17,809 nt of DNA, taken from positions 1 through 17,809 of the forward strand of contig JADGPO010000006.1 in the NCBI GenBank assembly GCA_017882405.1. The letters run 5' to 3'. A program made the position numbers and the translations under genes. The notes below the pieces were generated by a model. That model did not search any database, was not told the origin of the DNA, and saw only the letters and a list, made by a program, of their open reading frames with translations. Shown piece by piece: positions 13,701 to 17,809 of the stretch. The first letter of the stretch is position 1. Every line of letters starts with the position of its first letter. The stretch is from Solirubrobacteraceae bacterium (GTDB lineage: Bacteria; Actinomycetota; Thermoleophilia; Solirubrobacterales; Solirubrobacteraceae).

Positions 13701-15599
13701 CACCCAATCCGAGAGCACGCTGCGCCGGGGATGATCGGCATACAGGCGATCGATCCGATCGAACACCGCCCGCGCCTCCGGGAACTGCAGGCACAGGTCG
13801 GCGAGCATGTTCGGGTACTGCGACCCCTCGCCGGGGAACACGAGCACGACCTTGCCGTCGGTGCCCAGCGGCTCGGACTCGTAGTAGATGCCGGCAGCGG
13901 CCCGGATCCGACGACAGCTGGGCGCCGCCAGCTTCTCAGCGGCCTGGCGCAGTTTGGCCTGCACGTCCGCCAGCGAGTCGGCGACGATCGCCAATCGCGC
14001 CGGCTGCGCGATGGCACCGCGCTCCTCGGCCAGGGTGAAGGCGAGGTCGGCGAGCGTGTAGTCGGGCTCGCCCGCCAGGGCGGCGGCCAGCTCGGTGGCG
14101 CGGTCGCTCAGCAGCTGGCGGTCCTCCGCCTCCAGCACGCACACCTCGGCCGGCCAGGCCGGTGCGTGCGCCGGCAGGGCGGCGTCGGTCCCCGAATACT
14201 CCTCGACGACCGCGTGGGCGTTGATCCCGCCGAAGCCGAAGGCGTTGATGCCCGCCCGCCGCGGCTCGGCGCCGCCGTGGATCCACGGGCGCGCCTCGGT
14301 GTTGATGTAGAACGGGGAGCGGTCGAGCTCCAGCCGGGGATTCGGTTCGTCGCAATGCAGCGTCGGCGGCAGCACGCGATGGTGCAGGGAGAGCGCGACC
14401 TTGATCAGCGAGGCGACCCCCGCGGCCGGGATCGTGTGGCTGATCATCGTCTTCACGCTGCCCAGTGCGCAGTGCGGCAGCCCTCCATCGCGCTCTCCGA
14501 AGACGCTCGTCAGGGCGTGTACCTCGGTCACGTCGCCGACCTCGGTACCGGTGCCGTGCGCCTCCACCAGGCCGACCGTGCTCGGCGATACCCCCGCGGC
14601 CGCGTAGGCCCGCTCAAGCGCCAGCCGTTCGCCGTCGATCCGGGGTGCCATCACGCTCGCGCCGCGCCCGTCGGAGGCGACGCCGACGCCCCGGATGACC
14701 GCGTACACCCGGTCTCCGTCGCGCGTCGCATCGGCCAGGCGCTTGAGCACGACCATCCCGATGCCCTCACCGAGCAGCGTGCCGTCGGCGTCCTTGTCAA
14801 ACGCGCGCAGCTGCTGGCGGCGCGACAGCGCGCCCAGGCGGCAGAACAGGTTCATCGTCGCCACCGGCATCCACACCTGTGAGCCACCCGCCAGGGCCAG
14901 GTCACACTCGCCGGCCTGCAGGTCCCGGACGGCGTGCTGGACGGCCACCAGGGAGGACGCGCAGGCGGCGTCGATCGTGTAGCTGGGGCCCATGAGATCG
15001 AGGCGGTTCGCGATCCGGCCGACGATGATGTTGGGGATCATCCCGGCGACGGTGTCGGAGCTGAGCGGCGGCAGCACGCCCTGCAGCTCGGTGCGCAGGT
15101 GCGCCAGCTCCTGCTCGGTGTACTCGGGATGCAGGCTTCGGATGAGGTCCACGGTCTGCCCGACGACCAGCCCGCGCTGGACGGCGACCGCGTTGCCGCC
15201 GTTGAGGTAGGTCCCCTTGCCGAGCACGATCGCGGTGCGCCGGCGGATCTCGGGATCCAGATCGCTGGCTCCGGCATCGGCGAGCGCGTCGACGGCGACC
15301 TGAAGGGCCAGCCACTGATCGGGCTCCCCACCGACGGCGACGGGCGGAATACCGTGCGCCAGCGGCGCGAACGAGGCCAGCGATCCCAGGTACCCGCCCC
15401 GCTTGACGTAGGTGCGATCGACGTCTGAGAACTCCGGGTCGTAATAGAGCTCGGGGTCCCAGGCCTCGGGGGGCGGATCGGAGATCGCCTCCACTGCGCC
15501 GAGGATGTTGGCCCAGTACTCCTGCACATTGGCGGCGCCGGGGAACAGGCACGCCATCCCGGTGATGGCCACGCCCTCGCCGGCGTCGGCGGCGCTCAT
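10773..15599 (-). CDS. Iterative-type polyketide/PUFA-like synthase subunit: KS-AT-DH-PPTase
   Basis: A complete 1608-residue multienzyme. KS spans about residues 8-440 with Cys213 in D-A-A-C-A-S-S, His348 in E-A-H-G-T-G-T and His388 in K-T-M-I-S-H-T (Ser replaces the usual Gly before the His). AT spans about 585-900, with F-P-G-E-G-S-Q from 588 and nucleophile Ser686 in G-H-S-T-G-E-H. A Pro/Ala linker covers about 970-1020. A double-hotdog dehydratase-like domain covers about 1045-1370, with His1083/His1084 in L-H-H-T-L-G and Asp1265 in T-L-D-A-A-G-Q; the usual Pro-Gly near the first active site is instead L-P-I-M-P-L-A-M. A 4'-phosphopantetheinyl transferase occupies about 1385-1608, with G-I-D-L-E (Asp1502, Glu1504) and W-C-A-K-E-A-A-G-K (Lys1545, Glu1546, Lys1550). 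No ACP or KR is present. The ATG at 15599 overlaps the upstream stop. A C-terminal PPTase is known from enediyne synthases; the rest of the order differs. Confidence 0.95.
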   Translation of the reverse strand: MSAADAGEGVAITGMACLFPGAANVQEYWANILGAVEAISDPPPEAWDPELYYDPEFSDVDRTYVKRGGYLGSLASFAPLAHGIPPVAVGGEPDQWLALQVAVDALADAGASDLDPEIRRRTAIVLGKGTYLNGGNAVAVQRGLVVGQTVDLIRSLHPEYTEQELAHLRTELQGVLPPLSSDTVAGMIPNIIVGRIANRLDLMGPSYTIDAACASSLVAVQHAVRDLQAGECDLALAGGSQVWMPVATMNLFCRLGALSRRQQLRAFDKDADGTLLGEGIGMVVLKRLADATRDGDRVYAVIRGVGVASDGRGASVMAPRIDGERLALERAYAAAGVSPSTVGLVEAHGTGTEVGDVTEVHALTSVFGERDGGLPHCALGSVKTMISHTIPAAGVASLIKVALSLHHRVLPPTLHCDEPNPRLELDRSPFYINTEARPWIHGGAEPRRAGINAFGFGGINAHAVVEEYSGTDAALPAHAPAWPAEVCVLEAEDRQLLSDRATELAAALAGEPDYTLADLAFTLAEERGAIAQPARLAIVADSLADVQAKLRQAAEKLAAPSCRRIRAAAGIYYESEPLGTDGKVVLVFPGEGSQYPNMLADLCLQFPEARAVFDRIDRLYADHPRRSVLSDWVYPRPAFSDEERRSNADRLMDLDVAVESVLTANAAVYEVVSRLLGRVDAMVGHSTGEHSAAMVGGALALDSDERLAEFCLGLNHAYAEAAARDNVPDAVLLALGTDAQDARRIADAAGGELYVAMDNCPHQVVLSGERAAATRARQIAANEGIVCEVLPYDRAVHTPLFAPYAEQLRAVFARMPVRATTDVMWSCTTAAPYPHDVAEVHELLVDHWTSPVRFRETIEALHDEGARVFVEVGPRGNLTAFIQDILRGRPSVAVAADVQRRSAVVQLLHLAGMLAAHDVPVNLDYLFARRSARTVDYLAPPAPPVPGPERVALNTTWPMLRLSAETLAQLRPAAAPTAAPTPQAAPPTAAPTPPVAPPPAVAPPPAVGPPPAAAPDDELAAVFDGHLRTMEHFLLASADIVKAYLGVEPPTAPLLGTIVEAEAGRWLVARRLVDPQQDRYLLHHTLGRSVSRADPELTALPIMPLAMSMELLAEAAWSLRPDLIVTGMRDVRAHRWLAFSEPAEIELRARVADPSARAPAVHVELHDTRDGTDRAVVEAWVLLGAEYDQPAAVAEVALSDARPSRFAPAELYGEAMFHQPLWQGVQAVRAVGANGAHATLRTLPRTGLLRDDPDPWFALDPVTLDAAGQLIGFWTADQLQSGRVVFPFRLASLDLHSPPLPPGELLNCMADIRLHGDQLVSSDITVTDSNGRAHMRLTGWDDKRFEVPDRFRPLTHPGELTPISTPWPLEGAAQLTCRRVDSRLGPDGKLWEQVWASRVLGRRERALLAGLRMPPGRRLEWLAARTAAKEAVAERLRDERLADLLPADIEILPDERGRPQVSLVGEPELGALPIVSLAHAGGLAAAVCTLVRPGQRAGMGIDLELLRALPDGFAEAALAPGERRLLGAVDAGDGDEWLLRCWCAKEAAGKAVGTGIDQGPHALTLTAIDGASRQVTVAAAGEQLRVHTERDGNLIVATTTYGEAAMVP
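12560..12631. repeat. Degenerate 18-bp tandem repeat in the synthase linker
   Basis: Units begin at 12560, 12578, 12596 and 12614; the second and third match at 17 of 18 bases, the outer ones are degraded. On the minus strand each encodes a six-residue V-A-P-P-P-A type unit. It forms a flexible linker between AT and DH. Confidence 0.75.
12622..12676. repeat. Two 22-bp direct copies, 33-bp period, in the synthase linker
   Basis: The 22 bases at 12622-12643 recur at 12655-12676. On the minus strand they encode T-A-A-P-T-P units separated by a few residues, continuing the Pro/Ala-rich linker. The copies stay in frame (33 bases, 11 codons). Confidence 0.75.
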
Positions 15600-17809
15600 G
15601 CCGGCGCCGCCGTGGCCAGGCGGTTCAGGGCGCGCGTCCCCACCCCGACGACGTTGGTCAGCGTCGCCAGCAGCCGGCCGTCGGCGCCGATGAACCAGTG
15701 ATCGGCGCGACACATCGGCGGTGCGCTCTCCGGTCGGATGCGCATCTCGTGGCCGACCAGCTCGCCGGCCCGCGGCGCCGCGAAGTGGGTGTAGCCGGCG
15801 ATCTCGGCCGGCAGCAGGGTCACGTCCCATTGCAGCCGCGCCCACAGGACCTGGATCTGCAGCGCGCCGTCGATCAGGATCGGGTCCAGCAGCCAGGCCA
15901 GATCATCGGCGCCCTCGATCGCCTCGCCGGGGTCCGACGGACGCAGCTGTGCATCGGCGCCGCGGGGGTCCATGCCGGCGATGGCGTCGATGGACTGAAA
16001 CGCCGGTCCGTGGAACAGGAGGCGGCGGTACGCCTCGGCCAGCGGCATCGGGAACGGCGGGCAGTCGGCGAGCACCGGCGGGGGTGCCGGGGTCGTGGGC
16101 GCGCTGGTCGCGCCGTCGCGCACCGTCACCATCGCCCGATAACTGGGGCGCAGCTCGTCGGGCACCGAGACGGTCGCCTGCAGCCTGCCGCCCTCCGGGG
16201 TCGGCGTGGCGTCGATCCGCACGGTGAGCGCGTGCTCCTCGGGCAGGGTGATGCCCTTGAGCAGGCGGATGTCGTGCAGTCCGTCGAGCACCGTCCCCGG
16301 CGTCGCGGCCACGCCGATCTCGGCCATCAGCTCCATCGCGGCGGCGAACGGCAGAACCGGATGTCCGTCCACGCGGTGGTCGTCCAGGTAGCGGTCTGGA
16401 CGCAGTCCCAGATCCCGCGTGGCCTCCAGGCCGCCGTCCGCGCCGGGGGCGAGCGCCGTCGCCACCGCCAGGGCCGGGAGCCGCATGACCGCGCCGTCCT
16501 GGCGGGGGTCGCTCAGCCCCGAGGCGGCGCCGATGACGACCTCCGCCTCGCCCTTGCGTCCGCCGGCGAGCTCCTGCAACAACAGCCGGCAGCCGGCGCC
16601 GACGTCGATCAGCGACACGCCGCGGCGAGCGAACTCCTCCTCCAGCGCGGCCGACACCATCCCGCGGGAGCGCCACGGCCCCCAGTCGATGCAGACGACG
16701 CGGGCCCCCCAGCGACGATCCAGCTCATGGGCGAGCCGGGCGAGCATCTCGCTCGCCGCCGCGTAGTCGGCCTGGCCGCGGTTGCCAAACCGCCCTGACA
16801 CCGAGCCGAACATGACCAGGAACCGCAGCCCGTCGGGGCGCAGGTGGTCAGCCAGCGTGGCCGCGGCGCCGGCCTTGGTCTGCATCACGCGCTCCAGCGA
16901 GTCCAGGCGCTTGTCGGCGACGAGCCGGTCCTCAATCACGCCGGCGCCGTGTATGGCTCCATCAACCCGGCCGTAGCGGGCGTAGATGTCATGCAGCAGC
17001 GCGGTGAACTGCTCGGCGTCGGAGACATCACACCGGCGGTAGTCGACCCGGGCGCCGGTGGCCCGTAGCCGCTCCAGATTTGCTCGCACCTCCCGGGCCT
17101 GCATGATCTGGCGGCAGTCGTGCTCGACAAGGGCCGGCGATAGCGGCTCGCCGGCCTCGCGACGGGCGGCGATCAGCGCGGCGCGCACCTTCGCGATGTC
17201 CGCCAGCGCGGCGGTCTGCGCCGGCTCGGGCTCGGCCGATGTCCGCCCCAACACGACGAGCGTCGGCTGATGGGCGACGGCCAGCGCATGGGCGGCGTCG
17301 GCGGTGATCCCGCGCGCCCCGCCGGTGATGAGCACCACGCTGTCGCCGTCGAGCGGGGGCTGGTCATCGGCGCGGCCGGCGGTCGGTGCGGGCACGAGCA
17401 CCGGCGCCACCCGCCGTCCGGCCGCGTAGCCGACCTCGGCCGGGCCATCGGCGCAGTACAGCTCGCCCGCCAGCCAGTCGGCGGCGTCAGCGGGGGCGGC
17501 CGCGTCGGCCAGATCGATCGCGCGGACACGGATCGACGGCCACTCGGTTGCCAGCGACTTCAGGAACCCGGCGATCGCCCCGTGCCCGCTGCGCCCAATG
17601 GCCGGGTCCTCGATGCCCAGTGCCCCGCCCATCCGGGTGACGCCGAGGATCACCGCACCGCCGGCGGCCGCGGCGGCCTCCAGATCCTCGCCCAGCGCCT
17701 GGGCGAGCAGGAACAGGGTCTCAAGTTCGCCGCCGGAGGACTCGGCCGGGGAGAGGTGGACGAGACCGCAGATCCTGCCGCTCTCCTCACGCAGGCGAGC
17801 GGCCAGCGC
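15596..17809 (-). CDS. Polyketide/PUFA-like synthase subunit, C-terminal part: KR-DH (5' end outside window)
   Basis: An open frame enters at the right edge and ends with TGA at 15596: 737 residues visible. It starts inside a KR structural subdomain (G-L-V-H-L-S-P then F-L-K-S-L-A-T-E-W-P). The catalytic KR has T-G-G-A-R-G-I-T (codons 17303-17326), a likely active Ser at 16802-16804 in F-G-S-V-S-G and Tyr at 16763-16765 in Q-A-D-Y-A-A-A-S, where Ser takes the place of the usual Asn. This KR type is the paired one of PUFA and enediyne synthases. A DH double hotdog follows, with its His at 16376-16378 in D-D-H-R-V-D-G-H-P-V-L-P and Asp at 15869-15871 in I-L-I-D-G-A-L-Q, so it looks active. The protein ends soon after the DH; no thioesterase, ACP or ER is seen. 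KS, AT and ACP domains are expected upstream but are not in the window. Confidence 0.94.
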   Translation of the reverse strand, partial: ALAARLREESGRICGLVHLSPAESSGGELETLFLLAQALGEDLEAAAAAGGAVILGVTRMGGALGIEDPAIGRSGHGAIAGFLKSLATEWPSIRVRAIDLADAAAPADAADWLAGELYCADGPAEVGYAAGRRVAPVLVPAPTAGRADDQPPLDGDSVVLITGGARGITADAAHALAVAHQPTLVVLGRTSAEPEPAQTAALADIAKVRAALIAARREAGEPLSPALVEHDCRQIMQAREVRANLERLRATGARVDYRRCDVSDAEQFTALLHDIYARYGRVDGAIHGAGVIEDRLVADKRLDSLERVMQTKAGAAATLADHLRPDGLRFLVMFGSVSGRFGNRGQADYAAASEMLARLAHELDRRWGARVVCIDWGPWRSRGMVSAALEEEFARRGVSLIDVGAGCRLLLQELAGGRKGEAEVVIGAASGLSDPRQDGAVMRLPALAVATALAPGADGGLEATRDLGLRPDRYLDDHRVDGHPVLPFAAAMELMAEIGVAATPGTVLDGLHDIRLLKGITLPEEHALTVRIDATPTPEGGRLQATVSVPDELRPSYRAMVTVRDGATSAPTTPAPPPVLADCPPFPMPLAEAYRRLLFHGPAFQSIDAIAGMDPRGADAQLRPSDPGEAIEGADDLAWLLDPILIDGALQIQVLWARLQWDVTLLPAEIAGYTHFAAPRAGELVGHEMRIRPESAPPMCRADHWFIGADGRLLATLTNVVGVGTRALNRLATAAPA

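Larger units (their letters stand above)
1..17809 (-). other. Twelve-gene translationally coupled biosynthetic operon (both ends outside window)
   Basis: All supported genes are on the minus strand. Eight junctions are ATGA overlaps in which the start ATG shares bases with the previous TGA (at 15596-15599, 10773-10776, 7985-7988, 7047-7050, 5710-5713, 4883-4886, 2723-2726 and 1440-1443). Two junctions have one base between stop and start (10476 and 3566). One has 22 bases (8834-8855). No internal promoter or hairpin terminator stands out, and no space for one exists except inside coding sequence. Order of transcription: synthase subunit A, synthase subunit B, ACP, phosphodiesterase, alpha/beta hydrolase, SDR, GT, MT, GT, MT, GT, secreted protein. 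Single-transcript expression is an inference from spacing. Confidence 0.88.

Noticed and set aside
12348..14882. 844-codon plus-strand open frame
   Set aside because: Antisense shadow of KS-AT; His/Arg/Gly-rich translation without structure, produced by strong GC bias at third positions.
10773..17809. Assignment as an enediyne biosynthetic cluster
   Set aside because: The PPTase fusion and KR type are reminiscent, but the single-protein KS-AT-ACP-KR-DH-PPTase order is absent and no enediyne accessory genes are recognisable in the window.

Overview
The window is very GC-rich DNA, with strong third-position G/C bias, single-strand gene packing and Shine-Dalgarno starts. It looks like a high-GC actinobacterium; a more precise placement is not supported. 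All twelve genes lie on the minus strand and are read from right to left. They sit so tightly together that they look like one operon: eight of the eleven junctions are 4-base ATGA overlaps, two have a single base between stop and start, and the largest gap is 22 bases. No stretch over 300 bases lacks a gene. I see no tRNA, rRNA, CRISPR array, insertion sequence, promoter or terminator; both ends of the operon lie outside the window.

Right part (10477-17809), assembly line. The first visible protein is the C-terminal 737 residues of a large polyketide/fatty-acid synthase subunit carrying a ketoreductase (KR) and a dehydratase (DH). The next is a complete 1608-residue subunit with ketosynthase (KS), acyltransferase (AT), a Pro/Ala linker, a second DH-like double hotdog and a C-terminal 4'-phosphopantetheinyl transferase (PPTase). 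A stand-alone acyl carrier protein (ACP) follows. This is closest in concept to iterative PUFA-synthase/enediyne-type synthases and related 'secondary lipid' synthases, but the domains are split differently.

Middle (7047-10475), processing. An alkaline-phosphatase-superfamily phosphodiesterase/phosphohydrolase, an alpha/beta hydrolase and a short-chain dehydrogenase probably release or modify the acyl chain.

Left part (1440-7050), decoration. The order GT-MT-GT-MT-GT gives three GT1-type glycosyltransferases alternating with two SAM methyltransferases, evidently grown by duplication of a GT-MT unit. All three glycosyltransferases lack the usual HGG and DQ motifs of the donor site.

Left edge (1-1443). 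A secreted repeat protein, probably a beta-propeller, has its start codon overlapping the last glycosyltransferase stop; its 3' end is outside the window.

Taken together, I infer a pathway for a multiply glycosylated, O-methylated polyketide or long-chain lipid (a glycolipid-like product), possibly at the cell envelope. The product is not identifiable from the sequence.
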